64,000 bases of DNA from Acidovorax sp. DW039 (GTDB taxonomy: Bacteria; Pseudomonadota; Gammaproteobacteria; Burkholderiales; Burkholderiaceae_C). Below the pieces are notes generated by a model. The model saw only the letters and a list, made by a program, of their open reading frames with translations. It did not search any database and was not told the origin of the DNA. The stretch is from positions 4,157,501 to 4,221,500 of the forward strand of contig NZ_AP029019.1 in the NCBI RefSeq assembly GCF_037101375.1, in the 5' to 3' direction. Shown piece after piece: positions 35,457 through 44,915 of the stretch (its first letter is position 1; every line of letters starts with the position of its first letter). A program made the translations under genes and the position numbers.

Positions 35457-36317
35457 ATGTTTGTCATCATCGGCTACGTCGTCAGCATGGTCTGTATCTT
35501 CGGCGTGTACATCTTTCACGGCGGGAACATCAAGGTCATTTTGACGGCCCTCCCCTTCGAGATGATCACCATTGGGGGCAGCGCCTTGGGCGCCTTCGTG
35601 GTGAACAACCAGCCCAAGGTGCTCAAGGCCACGCTCAAGGCCATTCCAGAGGCACTCAAGGGCAACAAATACACCAAGGCCCGCTACATGGAGCTGCTGG
35701 CCATGTTGTTTGACATCCTTCAGAAGGCCCGCAAGGAAGGCCTGATGGCGATCGAAAAGGACGTGGAAAGCCCCCACGAGTCCGAGATCTTCAAAAAATA
35801 CCCGGTGGTAGGGCATGACCACCACGTCATCGAGTTCACCACCGACTACCTGCGCATGATGGTGTCGGGCAACCTCAACTCGCATGAGATCGAAGCACTG
35901 ATGGATGCCGAAATCGACACCCACCACGCCGAAGCCCACGCCCCAGTGGCTGCGATTGCGCGGCTGGCAGGGGCACTGCCGGCGTTCGGGATCGTGGCAG
36001 CGGTGCTGGGTGTGGTGAACACCATGGGCTCGGTGGGGCAACCGCCTTCCGTGCTGGGCGGCATGATCGCCTCTGCGCTGGTGGGAACATTCCTAGGGAT
36101 CTTGCTCGCCTATGGCTTTGTGGAGCCCCTGGGCGGCCTGCTGGAACAAAAGACCGAAGACGCAGCCAAGGAATTCCAGTGCATCAAGGCGACCTTGCTG
36201 GCCAGCATGCAGGGCTACAACCCCGCCACAGCCATCGAGTTTGGCCGCAAAGTGTTGTTTTCTACGGACCGCCCCACGTTCTCCGAACTGGAAGGCCACG
36301 TGAAGGGCAAGAAGTAA
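35457..36317 (+). CDS. motA: MotA stator protein
   Basis: MotA forms the proton-driven stator with MotB. The 286-aa product has four transmembrane helices, a large cytoplasmic loop with the charged residues expected to touch FliG (residues about 90-100), and the conserved LPAFGIVAAVLGVVNTMGSV and LGTFLGI-like segment (VGTFLGILLAYG). No clear Shine-Dalgarno precedes the ATG. MotB follows after 12 bases. Confidence 0.97.
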   Translation: MFVIIGYVVSMVCIFGVYIFHGGNIKVILTALPFEMITIGGSALGAFVVNNQPKVLKATLKAIPEALKGNKYTKARYMELLAMLFDILQKARKEGLMAIEKDVESPHESEIFKKYPVVGHDHHVIEFTTDYLRMMVSGNLNSHEIEALMDAEIDTHHAEAHAPVAAIARLAGALPAFGIVAAVLGVVNTMGSVGQPPSVLGGMIASALVGTFLGILLAYGFVEPLGGLLEQKTEDAAKEFQCIKATLLASMQGYNPATAIEFGRKVLFSTDRPTFSELEGHVKGKK

Positions 36318-36329
36318 CCGGATTCCACT

Positions 36330-37253
36330 GTGGCAGAAAAGAAACTCCAGCCCATCATCATCAAGCGCGTCAAGAAGGGTGGCCATGCCGCTCATGGTGG
36401 CGCGTGGAAGATTGCCTATGCCGACTTTGTGACGGCGATGATGGCTTTCTTTCTGCTCATGTGGCTGCTGGGCTCTACGGCCAAAGGGGAACTGCAAGGT
36501 ATTTCGGACTATTTCAGCTCTCCGCTCAAGGTTGCGATGACGGGCGGGGATGGATCGGGCAACAGCTCCAGCGTCATCCCTGGGGGGGGCAACGATCTGT
36601 CGAAAGTGCACGGTCAGGTGCGCCGCTCCGAATCTGATGCCGAAAAATCGCGCAAGCAGAGCCTGGAAACCGCCAAGGCCGAACAGGCACGACAAGATGC
36701 ACAACGCATCAAGACGCTGCAAGCCAAGATCGATGCACTGATCACCGAAAACCCGCGGTTGAACGAATACAAATCCCAGATCCGCATTGATGTCACCCCG
36801 GACGGCTTGCAGATCCAGATCGTGGACGACCAGAACCGCCCGATGTTTGACAGTGGCAGTGCCATGGTCAAACCCTACATGCGCGACATCCTGCGCGAGA
36901 TCGGTGCTGCCCTCAACGGCGTGGAAAACCGCGTCAGCCTGGCGGGCCATACCGATGCCGTGCCCTACGGAAACAGCGACAGGGGCTACAGCAATTGGGA
37001 ACTCTCGTCCGATCGAGCCAACGCCTCACGCCGTGAACTGGTTGCAGCAGGCATGCCAGACAGCAAGCTGGGCCGCGTGGTGGGGCTGGCTGCGAGCGAT
37101 CTGTTGGAACCAAACAACCCCCGCTCCCCTGCCAACCGTCGCATTACCATCACGGTATTAACCCGTGAGGCCGAAGAAAGACTCATGGGGAAAGGGGTTC
37201 CCACCGTAACATCCACTGAACTGAAGGTGGAAAAGCGGGAAAATCCCGAATGA
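36330..37253 (+). CDS. motB: MotB stator protein
   Basis: The 307-aa partner of MotA. A single transmembrane helix at about 28-48 carries the proton-binding Asp (YADFVTAMMAFFLLMWLL), followed by a plug region and a C-terminal OmpA-like peptidoglycan-binding domain (about 150-280: FDSGSAMVKPY, LAGHTDAVPYG, NWELSSDRANASRREL). Confidence 0.97.
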   Translation: MAEKKLQPIIIKRVKKGGHAAHGGAWKIAYADFVTAMMAFFLLMWLLGSTAKGELQGISDYFSSPLKVAMTGGDGSGNSSSVIPGGGNDLSKVHGQVRRSESDAEKSRKQSLETAKAEQARQDAQRIKTLQAKIDALITENPRLNEYKSQIRIDVTPDGLQIQIVDDQNRPMFDSGSAMVKPYMRDILREIGAALNGVENRVSLAGHTDAVPYGNSDRGYSNWELSSDRANASRRELVAAGMPDSKLGRVVGLAASDLLEPNNPRSPANRRITITVLTREAEERLMGKGVPTVTSTELKVEKRENPE

Positions 37254-37334
37254 GGCAGGTCAAAGTTACGCCTTGTCACAACGCCTGCCACACTTGACAA
37301 TATCTCTAGCCAATTTCGACCGAAAGGGTCCCAA

Positions 37335-37721
37335 GTGACCACAGCCCTTCGCTTCCTCATCGTTGACGACTTTTCCACCATGCGCCGTATCGTCCGCAAC
37401 CTGCTCAAGGAAAGCGGGTTCTCGGACGCTGACGAGGCAGAAGACGGAGTCGCCGCACTGAATAAACTCCGCAACGGCAAGTTCGATTTCGTGGTGTCCG
37501 ACATCAACATGCCCAACATGAACGGGTTTCAGCTGCTGGCCGAAATCAAGAAGGACGACAAGCTCAAACACCTTCCCGTGCTCATGGTGACTGCCGAGGC
37601 CCGCAAGGAAGACATCGTGGCAGCAGCCCAAGGCGGCGCCGCTGGCTACATCGTCAAACCCTTCACCAAGGCCACCCTGGAAGAGAAAGTTCTGCTGATT
37701 CTCAAAAAGATGGGAATGTGA
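37335..37721 (+). CDS. cheY: CheY chemotaxis response regulator (motor-binding type)
   Basis: A 128-aa receiver closely resembling enterobacterial CheY: acidic pair at 11-12, Asp56 ([12 protein letters not shown]), Thr in MVTAEA and Lys in [13 protein letters not shown]. It is followed by classical cheZ after 4 bases, so this is the likely CheY that binds FliM. Start is GTG 37335. It is the second CheY in the window; the first lies in the che operon. Confidence 0.96.
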   Translation: MTTALRFLIVDDFSTMRRIVRNLLKESGFSDADEAEDGVAALNKLRNGKFDFVVSDINMPNMNGFQLLAEIKKDDKLKHLPVLMVTAEARKEDIVAAAQGGAAGYIVKPFTKATLEEKVLLILKKMGM

Positions 37722-37725
37722 CGCC

Positions 37726-38349
37726 ATGGACACGCCAGAAAACACCCACGGAGAGCCCGCCGCAGACGTCCATCAAAAGATTGGTCTGCTGACGCGGCAG
37801 CTTCACGATTCGCTGAACGAATTGGGCTTTGCCGAGAAATTGCGAGGCTCGATGGGTGAGCTGCCCGATGCCCAAAGCCGCTTGTCCTACATTGCCCGCC
37901 TGACGGGTGAAGCGGCAGAGAAGGTGCTCAGCCGGGTAGAACTGGCAAAAGCCCAGCACGATTTCATTGCCTCAGAAACACGCCGCGTTGTGGATTCCCT
38001 GGTGAAGGATCCCGTCGCTGCGGTGGCCAAGGGTGAGATCTTCAACTTCCTGACCGATGTGGAGCGCGTCACCAAGGAAGCCGATGTGCACCTGACGGAA
38101 ATCATGATGGCGCAGGACTTCCACGATCTGACGGGCCAGGTGATCGCTCGTGTGGTGAACCTTGCAGCCACGATTGAAGAACAACTGGTGCAACTGCTGA
38201 TTCAGACTGCGCCAGCCAATGTGCACGTGCCAGCGGTGGAGCCTCCGCGCGAACGCCTCAACGGCCCCGTCGTTGATCCCGAAAACACGCCTGACATCGT
38301 TACCGATCAATCCCAGGTGGACGATCTTCTCGCCAGTTTGGGATTTTGA
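37726..38349 (+). CDS. cheZ: CheZ phosphatase
   Basis: CheZ dephosphorylates phospho-CheY. The 207-aa helical protein has the active-site signature MMAQDFHDLTGQV with Asp134 and Gln138 (DxxxQ), and the C-terminal CheY-binding peptide SQVDDLLASLGF joined by a flexible linker. It is coupled to the upstream cheY and followed by a terminator. Confidence 0.97.
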   Translation: MDTPENTHGEPAADVHQKIGLLTRQLHDSLNELGFAEKLRGSMGELPDAQSRLSYIARLTGEAAEKVLSRVELAKAQHDFIASETRRVVDSLVKDPVAAVAKGEIFNFLTDVERVTKEADVHLTEIMMAQDFHDLTGQVIARVVNLAATIEEQLVQLLIQTAPANVHVPAVEPPRERLNGPVVDPENTPDIVTDQSQVDDLLASLGF

Positions 38350-38377
38350 ACTTTGCGTCTTTGCCGCATCCTTGAAT

Positions 38378-38401
38378 AAGGGGCCCCTGCGGCCCCTTTT
38401 T
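38378..38401 (+). terminator. rho-independent terminator after cheZ
   Basis: AAGGGGCC and GGCCCCTT arms with a CCTGC loop, followed by a short T run, 28 bases after the cheZ stop. It separates motAB-cheYZ from flhBAF. Confidence 0.9.
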
Positions 38402-38459
38402 CGCCTTTAGATTTCCGGGCTGCTCACGACAATGGCATGACACCAGACGTCATGCCATC

Positions 38460-39620
38460 ATGGACTCCAGCCAAGACAAGGAACTACCCGCCACCGAGCG
38501 CAAGCTTCAACAAGCGCGCAAGGACGGGCAAGGTGCGCGCTCGCGCGACCTGTCGCATCTGGCCATCCTGGGGGCTGGTGCCGCAAGCGTGATGACGCTG
38601 GCGCCTACGCTGATGGACTACATGCAAAAGGCGCTGACCCAACAGCTCACTTTTGACTCCAAGGCTGTCATGACCCCTGCTGCCATGCTGGAGCGCATGC
38701 AGAGCGTGGTGGGCGTGGGGCTGATAGCCAGCATTGTTTTCGCTGTCCTGACCAGCGCAGCCGCGTTGATCAGCGCAGTGGGTGCGGGCGGCTGGATCTT
38801 CAGCACCAAGCCCATCACCCCCCAGTTCAGCCGGCTCAACCCCCTCACTGGCTTTGGCAACCTGTTTTCAAAACAGCAGTTGGCCAACGTCGCCAAGATG
38901 GTGCTCATGACCTGCGTGCTGTCGTTCGTCGCGTGGAAATACATGGGCAACAGCATTGAGGACGTGGCCATGCTGGTGGCCCAGCCCTCTACCAGCGCCA
39001 TCCGTTACGTGGGTGACTGGCTTACCACTGGTGTGAGCATGCTGCTGCTCGTGGTGTTTCTGGCGGCTGCCATCGATGTGCCGCTGCAGGCTTACTTCTT
39101 CAAGTCCGGACTCAAGATGTCTCACGAAGAAGTGAAACAGGAGCACAAGGAATCTGAAGGTGACCCACACACCAAAGGCCGCATTCGCCAGAAGCAACGC
39201 GAACTGGCGGACCGTGCCAGCGTGAGCGCCGTTCCCAAGGCTGACTTTGTGGTGATGAACCCCACCCACTATGCGGTGGCACTGAAATACGACGACGCCA
39301 CGATGGCGGCCCCCCAGGTGATTGCACGCGGCACCGACCTGGTGGCCATGCGCATCCGCGACTTGGCCAAGGGCCACGAAATTCCTGTGCTGCAGTCGCC
39401 CATGCTGGCACGTGCGCTTTACGCCCACGCCGAACTCGACCAGCCCATTCCCGCCACGCTGTACACCGCGGTGGCGCAGGTGCTGGCCTATGTCTACCGC
39501 CTCAAGGCGGCGATGCGCGGCGAAGGCCGCATGCCCGGCGAACTGGTTCAGCCGTATGTTCCACCGGAGCTTGATCCACACCACAAGCTCACGGTTCAAG
39601 CCCAAGGTGATGCTGCATGA
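38460..39620 (+). CDS. flhB: FlhB flagellar export switch protein
   Basis: FlhB sets export specificity and self-cleaves in response to FliK. The 386-aa protein has four transmembrane helices (about 35-205) and a cytoplasmic domain with the NPTH autocleavage motif at residues 267-270. The N-terminus (KELPATERKLQQARKDGQ) is typical. The ATG overlaps nothing upstream; flhA begins in a 4-base ATGA overlap. Confidence 0.97.
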   Translation: MDSSQDKELPATERKLQQARKDGQGARSRDLSHLAILGAGAASVMTLAPTLMDYMQKALTQQLTFDSKAVMTPAAMLERMQSVVGVGLIASIVFAVLTSAAALISAVGAGGWIFSTKPITPQFSRLNPLTGFGNLFSKQQLANVAKMVLMTCVLSFVAWKYMGNSIEDVAMLVAQPSTSAIRYVGDWLTTGVSMLLLVVFLAAAIDVPLQAYFFKSGLKMSHEEVKQEHKESEGDPHTKGRIRQKQRELADRASVSAVPKADFVVMNPTHYAVALKYDDATMAAPQVIARGTDLVAMRIRDLAKGHEIPVLQSPMLARALYAHAELDQPIPATLYTAVAQVLAYVYRLKAAMRGEGRMPGELVQPYVPPELDPHHKLTVQAQGDAA

Positions 39621-41701
39621 ACACCTCCGTCAACTCCCTGAAACTGTGGGCGGGTAAGAACACCTCGGTCCTGCAAGGCATGTCGGCACCGCTGCTGGTG
39701 GTGGCCATCCTGGCGCTGATGGTGCTGCCCATTCCCGCATGGCTGCTGGACACCTTCTTCACCCTCAACATCGCCGTGGCGCTGATGGTGATGATGGTGG
39801 CGGCCTACATGGTGCGCCCGCTGGATTTCGCGGCATTCCCTGCAGTGCTGCTGCTCACCACGCTGATGCGCCTGTCGCTCAACGTGGCTTCTACCCGCGT
39901 GGTGCTGCTGGAAGGCCATACCGGTCCCGGCGCGGCAGGTGCCGTGATCGAGGCCTTCGGTCACTTCCTGATCGGCGGAAACTTTGCTGTCGGCCTGATC
40001 GTTTTTGCGATCCTGGTGGTCATCAACTTCATCGTGGTGACCAAGGGTGCAGAGCGCATTGCCGAGGTATCGGCCCGCTTTACCCTGGACGCCATGCCCG
40101 GCAAGCAGATGGCCGTCGATGCCGATCTGAACGCAGGTCTGATCGACGAGAAAGAAGCCAAGCGCCGCCGCGCTGAGGTGGGCGAGGAAGCCAACTTCTT
40201 CGGCTCCATGGACGGTGCCTCCAAGTTCGTGCGCGGCGACGCTGTAGCGGGCATTCTGATTTTGCTGATCAACATCGTGGGTGGCTTCACGGTGGGCGTG
40301 CTACAGCACGGCCTGTCGGCAAAGCAGGCCGCTGACAGCTACATCCTGCTGGCCATTGGTGATGCGCTGGTCGCCCAGATTCCCGGCCTGCTGATCTCTG
40401 TGGCGGCTGCCATGGTGGTGTCGCGTGTGGGCAAAGAGCAGGACATGGGCCGCCAGATCGTGCAGCAGTTGTTCATGTCGCCCCGCGTGCTGGGCGTGAC
40501 GGCTGGCATTCTGGTTCTGCTGGGCCTCATTCCTGGCATGCCTCACGTGGTCTTTCTCGTTATTGGCAGCTCGCTGGGCTATGCCGCATGGATGCTCTAC
40601 CAGCGCCAGCAGATCCCGCCCGAGCCCGAGGCTCCGCCCGCCCCCACCACCAACGATGGCGAGGCCACCTGGGACGACCTGCAACCTATCGACCTGCTGG
40701 GCCTGGAGCTGGGCTATCGGCTCATTTCTCTGGTGGACAAGAACCGTCAGGGCGACCTGCTGACCCGCATCAAGGGGGTACGCCGCAAGTTTGCGCAAGA
40801 GGTGGGGTTCCTGCCACCTGCCGTGCATGTGCGCGACAACCTGGAGCTCAAGCCCAGTGCCTACCGCATCACGCTGCGCGGTGTGGTGGTCGGCGAAGGC
40901 GAGGCTTTCCCCGGTATGTTCCTGGCCATCAACCCCGGTGGCATCAGCACTCCCCTGATCGGTACCCCCACCACCGACCCTGCATTTGGCCTGCCTGCCC
41001 ACTGGATTGATGACCGGCAAAAGGAAGCGGCACAAATGGCGGGTTTTACCGTCGTTGATTCAGAAACCGTGATGGCGACGCATTTGTCACACTTGATGCA
41101 AGTCCAGGCAGCCAAGCTCCTCAGTCGCACGGAAACCCAGCAACTGGTGGAACACGTGGCCAAGCTGGCTCCCAAGCTCATCGAAGAGGTGGTTCCGAAA
41201 ATGGTCTCGATCGCAACGTTCCAGAAAGTCCTCCAGCTGCTGCTGGAAGAGTCTGTGCACATTCGCGATATTCGCACCATCATCGAAACCCTGGCAGAGC
41301 ATGCAGGTGCGGTGTCGGACCCTGTGGAACTGGCACGGCGGGTGCGCATTGCCCTGTCGCCTGCCATCGTCCAGCAGATCTACGGCCCTACCCGCGAACT
41401 CAACGTCATCGCCATCGAGCCTGGACTGGAGCGCCTTTTGGTGCAGGCCTTGGGCAACACAGCCGGCCCCGCGCTGGACCCAGGCGTCGCCGACATCCTG
41501 ACCCAGAAGGCCGCAGAAGTGGCACTCAAGCAAGAAGAGATGGGCCTGCCCGCCTGTCTGCTGGTGCCAGATCAGATCCGCAATGCCATCTCTCGCCTGG
41601 TGCGCCGTGTTGCACCCCGCCTGCAGGTGCTTGCGCACAGTGAAATTCCCGAGACCCACACCATCCGGATTGGGCCCATTCTCAAAGGTGCATCAGCATG
41701 A
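39617..41701 (+). CDS. flhA: FlhA flagellar export gate protein
   Basis: FlhA forms the nonameric export platform that docks chaperone-substrate complexes. The 694-aa product has about eight transmembrane helices in the first 340 residues, the conserved FHIPEP-type loop (VTKGAERIAEVSARFTLDAMPGKQMAVDADL, in part) and a large cytoplasmic domain. It overlaps flhB and flhF by 4 bases each. Confidence 0.97.
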   Translation: MNTSVNSLKLWAGKNTSVLQGMSAPLLVVAILALMVLPIPAWLLDTFFTLNIAVALMVMMVAAYMVRPLDFAAFPAVLLLTTLMRLSLNVASTRVVLLEGHTGPGAAGAVIEAFGHFLIGGNFAVGLIVFAILVVINFIVVTKGAERIAEVSARFTLDAMPGKQMAVDADLNAGLIDEKEAKRRRAEVGEEANFFGSMDGASKFVRGDAVAGILILLINIVGGFTVGVLQHGLSAKQAADSYILLAIGDALVAQIPGLLISVAAAMVVSRVGKEQDMGRQIVQQLFMSPRVLGVTAGILVLLGLIPGMPHVVFLVIGSSLGYAAWMLYQRQQIPPEPEAPPAPTTNDGEATWDDLQPIDLLGLELGYRLISLVDKNRQGDLLTRIKGVRRKFAQEVGFLPPAVHVRDNLELKPSAYRITLRGVVVGEGEAFPGMFLAINPGGISTPLIGTPTTDPAFGLPAHWIDDRQKEAAQMAGFTVVDSETVMATHLSHLMQVQAAKLLSRTETQQLVEHVAKLAPKLIEEVVPKMVSIATFQKVLQLLLEESVHIRDIRTIIETLAEHAGAVSDPVELARRVRIALSPAIVQQIYGPTRELNVIAIEPGLERLLVQALGNTAGPALDPGVADILTQKAAEVALKQEEMGLPACLLVPDQIRNAISRLVRRVAPRLQVLAHSEIPETHTIRIGPILKGASA

Positions 41702-43260
41702 ACATCAAACGCTTTACCGCCCCCACCTCCCGCGAGGCACTGGCCAAGGCGCGCATGGCCTTTGGCGAGGGCACCCTCATCCTGTCCAATCGCCCCACAG
41801 CCAATGGCGTGGAAGTCGTGGCCACGGCAGAAGACACACTGTCTGCGCTGGACAGCGCAGCGCAGGGCTCCAGCTCTGGAAGCGGCAGCCTGGGCTCGGG
41901 CAACCTGTCGCAACAGGGTCATCGCGACTTCCAGGAGTCGCGCCACGGCAAGGAAGACCTGCTGGGCAGCAAGAGCAGCCGTGCTCCCGTGCGCTCCACG
42001 CAGATGGCTGCAGCGCCCGTAAGCCGCCATAACCCGGTAGAGGAAGATACCGAGCAGCTGGCCATGAGCACGCTGTCGTTCCAAGACTACGTGCGCGAAC
42101 GCATGCTGCGCCGCCGCCACGAAGCCATGAACGGCCCGGCGGAGCCCCCCACTTTTGCAGAACGCAGCCGTGACCAGGACCGCGACTTTCCCCGTCAACG
42201 CCCTGCACCCGCCGTGGTGCGGCACAACCCGCTGCGCTCCATCCCCATGGACCTGCCGCCCGAACCACCCCGCCGCAAGCCGGAGGCAGCAGCCACGGTG
42301 ACCGTGGCACAGCAGCAAACCCTGATGAACGAGCTGCAGGCCATGAAGGAGATGATTGAAGACCGCTTCAACACCATGGCGTGGCTGGGGCAAGCCAAGC
42401 AGAACCCCATTCAGTCCAACCTGATGCTGAAGATGATTCGCGCAGGCTACTCGCCAGCACTGGCGCGTGCCGTGCTGGAGCGCATGCCCGAAGACATGTC
42501 TGCTGCAGACGCCGTGCGCTGGCTGATGGAGGTGCTGGAACGCAACCTCAAGACTGACGAGCATGAAGCTCCTTTGTACGAGCAAGGCGGCATCTTTGCA
42601 CTGGTTGGCGCCACCGGTGTGGGCAAGACCACCACCACAGCCAAGCTGGCAGCGCTGTGCGCCCGCATCCACGGCCCTGGCAGTGTGGGCCTGATTACAC
42701 TGGACACCTACCGCATTGGCGCGCACGAGCAACTGCGCACCTACGGCCGCATGCTGGGCATCGTGGCGCACCTGGCCCATGACCGCGCTGCCCTGCAGGA
42801 CCTGCTGGGCCTGCTCAGTGGCAAGAAGATGGTGCTCATCGACACCACGGGCGTTGCACCTCGGGACCCTCGCAAGCGCAGCATGCTGGACGTGCTGGAT
42901 CTGCCCCGCGTCAACCGCCTGCTGGTGCTCAATGCCGGTTGCCATGGCGACACGCTGGACGATGTGCTCACATCCTTCAAGACCGCAGGCTCACAACAGG
43001 CCATTCTTTCCAAGGTGGATGAGGCCGTGAAACTGGGCCCATCGCTCGATGCGCTGATCCGCCACCAGATGGTGCTGCGCGGCATCACGAACGGCCAGCG
43101 CGTGCCAGAAGACTGGGAACAGGCAGAAGCCCACAAGCTCATTGCTGCCTCGATGCGCGCACCTGTGAAGTCGGCGTTTGACCCCAAGTCGTCCGACCTG
43201 AACTACTACTTCTCGAACGCGCCCGAGGCCCTGACCGAGAAAGGACTTGTGGATGCTTGA
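41698..43260 (+). CDS. flhF: FlhF signal-recognition-particle-type GTPase
   Basis: FlhF directs where, usually at the cell pole, the flagellum is built. The 520-aa protein has a disordered basic N-terminal B domain (to about 200), an N domain, and a G domain with the P-loop at about 304-311 (GATGVGKT), DTYRIGAHEQL, VLIDTTGVAPRDP and LSKVDEAVKLG. Its presence suggests polar flagellation, but that depends on its partner at 43253, which looks degenerate. Confidence 0.96.
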   Translation: MNIKRFTAPTSREALAKARMAFGEGTLILSNRPTANGVEVVATAEDTLSALDSAAQGSSSGSGSLGSGNLSQQGHRDFQESRHGKEDLLGSKSSRAPVRSTQMAAAPVSRHNPVEEDTEQLAMSTLSFQDYVRERMLRRRHEAMNGPAEPPTFAERSRDQDRDFPRQRPAPAVVRHNPLRSIPMDLPPEPPRRKPEAAATVTVAQQQTLMNELQAMKEMIEDRFNTMAWLGQAKQNPIQSNLMLKMIRAGYSPALARAVLERMPEDMSAADAVRWLMEVLERNLKTDEHEAPLYEQGGIFALVGATGVGKTTTTAKLAALCARIHGPGSVGLITLDTYRIGAHEQLRTYGRMLGIVAHLAHDRAALQDLLGLLSGKKMVLIDTTGVAPRDPRKRSMLDVLDLPRVNRLLVLNAGCHGDTLDDVLTSFKTAGSQQAILSKVDEAVKLGPSLDALIRHQMVLRGITNGQRVPEDWEQAEAHKLIAASMRAPVKSAFDPKSSDLNYYFSNAPEALTEKGLVDA

Positions 43261-44053
43261 CACCGGTCTTCACCAGGCTGCGGGCCTGAACAGCTTCACC
43301 CCCGAGGCACAGTTGCGTGTGCTGGCCGTGGCCAGCCAGGAACGTGCTTCCAGCGGGCTGGAGATGCTCTGGCAAATCTGCGCCAATCTGCAACGCCTGG
43401 GCTATCCCACCGTGGTGCTGGATGGCACTGCGCGCGAATCCGACGAAGCCCCTGGCCTGCACCATCTGCTGCAGGCGCCATGGAGCGATGGGTTGGGCTT
43501 TGGAGCCAGTGCCTCACTGACTTCGCTGGCCGTCATCCCTGCTGCGCGCGGGTTGCTTCAACTGCAGCGTCAGGCCTATGCGCGGGGCGAGCCACCGCTG
43601 CCGGGTCTGCTGCCCTACTTTCGCGCCTACGGGCTCGTGGTGCTGCACGCCCCTGCCAGTCTGCTCGGTCCTTTGTTGACCCACACCCGCACGGTGCCGC
43701 TGGCAGTGATGGAAAGCGGCTCGGCCGGCGTGCTGGCCTGCTACAAAAGTCTCAAGCAGATCGTCACGCATTCGGGCCTGCCCTGCACGGTGGCGTCAGT
43801 CCTGCAGACGGATACCGCTGGCGAGCGCAAACGTACCCAAGGCGCGTTGCGCACCCTGCAGGACTGCGCCGAGCGTCACCTGGGCGGCCTGGTACGCACC
43901 ACCACGATATCGGCCCATAATCCCCATGATGTGCAACGTCTGGCCTTGCAACTGCTGGAAAACGCAGGCACCATCAGCGCAACGCTGGGGACCCTGCCCA
44001 CCAGCACCGCGGGTTTGACAGAAACGTCTGCGCATTTTGCACGGAGCCACTGA
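43253..44053 (+). CDS. FlhG-position MinD-like protein lacking a P-loop
   Basis: A 266-aa protein between flhF and fliA, where FlhG/FleN (a MinD-type ATPase that limits flagellar number) is normally found. It keeps the MinD-like opening beta strand and helix (LRVLAVAS then LEMLWQICANLQRLGYPTVVLD in part), but the deviant Walker A expected at residues 27-36 is replaced by ASQERASSGL, with no GKGGxGK pattern. A pseudo-ATPase form of FlhG is my best call. ATG 43253, overlapping flhF by 8 bases, is preferred over TTG 43247. Confidence 0.6.
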   Translation: MLDTGLHQAAGLNSFTPEAQLRVLAVASQERASSGLEMLWQICANLQRLGYPTVVLDGTARESDEAPGLHHLLQAPWSDGLGFGASASLTSLAVIPAARGLLQLQRQAYARGEPPLPGLLPYFRAYGLVVLHAPASLLGPLLTHTRTVPLAVMESGSAGVLACYKSLKQIVTHSGLPCTVASVLQTDTAGERKRTQGALRTLQDCAERHLGGLVRTTTISAHNPHDVQRLALQLLENAGTISATLGTLPTSTAGLTETSAHFARSH

Positions 44054-44057
44054 TCTG

Positions 44058-44774
44058 ATGTACACCGCCAAAGGCCAGCTCGATCGTGATGCCATGATCC
44101 GCCAGCACGTACCGCTGGTCAGGAGGATTGCGCACCACATGATTGCCAAGCTGCCGCCCAATGTGGAGCTTGACGACCTGATCCAGGTCGGCATGATGGG
44201 CTTGGCAGAGGCACTTTCGCGTTACGAGACCGCTCAGGGTGTGCAGTTTGAGACCTTTGCCACCCAGCGCATCCGCGGTGCCATGCTGGATGAGTTGCGC
44301 GAGGGTGACTGGATGTCGCGCAGTTCGCGCAAGAGCCAGAAAGACATCGAACACGCAGTGCACCGGCTGGAGCAGCGTCTGGGCCGCAGCCCGCTCGAGT
44401 CAGAAATTGCAGCCGAGATGGAACTGAGCCTGGCGGATTACCAAAGCCTGCTGAGCAAGGTGCGCGGCACGCAACTGGTGTACCTGGAGGACATGACCAA
44501 CGGCGGGGACGATGAAGACGGTTTTCTGGACCGACACGTTGCCGACGCCGCAGCGGACCCCGTTGAGCTGCTGCGCGACCAGCGTCTTCGCAGCTCCCTG
44601 GTCAATGCCATCAAGAGCCTGCCCGAACGCGAACAGCACATCATGGGCATGTATTACGAGCACGACATGAATCTCAAGGAAATCGCTGCCGTGCTGGGGG
44701 TCACCGAGTCACGGGTGTGTCAGCTGCACAGCCAGTCCATCGCCCGCCTGCGCGCGAAGATGCGCAGCCACTGA
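44058..44774 (+). CDS. fliA: FliA, RNA polymerase sigma-28 factor
   Basis: FliA transcribes late flagellar genes and is held back by FlgM. The 238-aa product has region 2 (LVRRIAHHMIAKLPPNVELDDLIQVGMMGL in two pieces), region 3 (DWMSRSSRKSQKDIEHA) and region 4 helix-turn-helix (LKEIAAVLGVTESRVCQLHSQ). ATG 44058, 4 bases after the flhG-like stop, is chosen over TTG 44037. Confidence 0.97.
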   Translation: MYTAKGQLDRDAMIRQHVPLVRRIAHHMIAKLPPNVELDDLIQVGMMGLAEALSRYETAQGVQFETFATQRIRGAMLDELREGDWMSRSSRKSQKDIEHAVHRLEQRLGRSPLESEIAAEMELSLADYQSLLSKVRGTQLVYLEDMTNGGDDEDGFLDRHVADAAADPVELLRDQRLRSSLVNAIKSLPEREQHIMGMYYEHDMNLKEIAAVLGVTESRVCQLHSQSIARLRAKMRSH

Positions 44775-44820
44775 TCCGACTCTTGATCATCGTACCCTGC
44801 ACCGGCCCATCAGCAGCAGC

Positions 44821-44882
44821 GATAAAAACCGGCTCTAGCGCTTGATCCACAAGCGCAGGCAGCTATCTATTTGATAGCAAAT
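44821..44882 (-). repeat. palindromic repeat, copy D
   Basis: On the minus strand: GATAGCTGCC, GCGCTTG, 5-base loop, CAAGCGC, TAGAGCCGG then TTTTT. It forms a perfect 7-bp stem followed by a T run, in the convergent gap between fliA and flgN, so it may terminate flgAMN transcripts. Confidence 0.8.
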
Positions 44883-44915
44883 CCAATTTTCAACGAAATC
44901 TGGGGTGCGGATGTG

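Noticed and set aside
36093..36950. 285-aa minus-strand frame over motA/motB
   Set aside because: Overlaps two certain genes completely and has no recognisable domain.
41572..42945. 457-aa open frame antisense to flhA/flhF
   Set aside because: High-GC shadow of two certain genes; Gln/His/Ala-rich with no domain.
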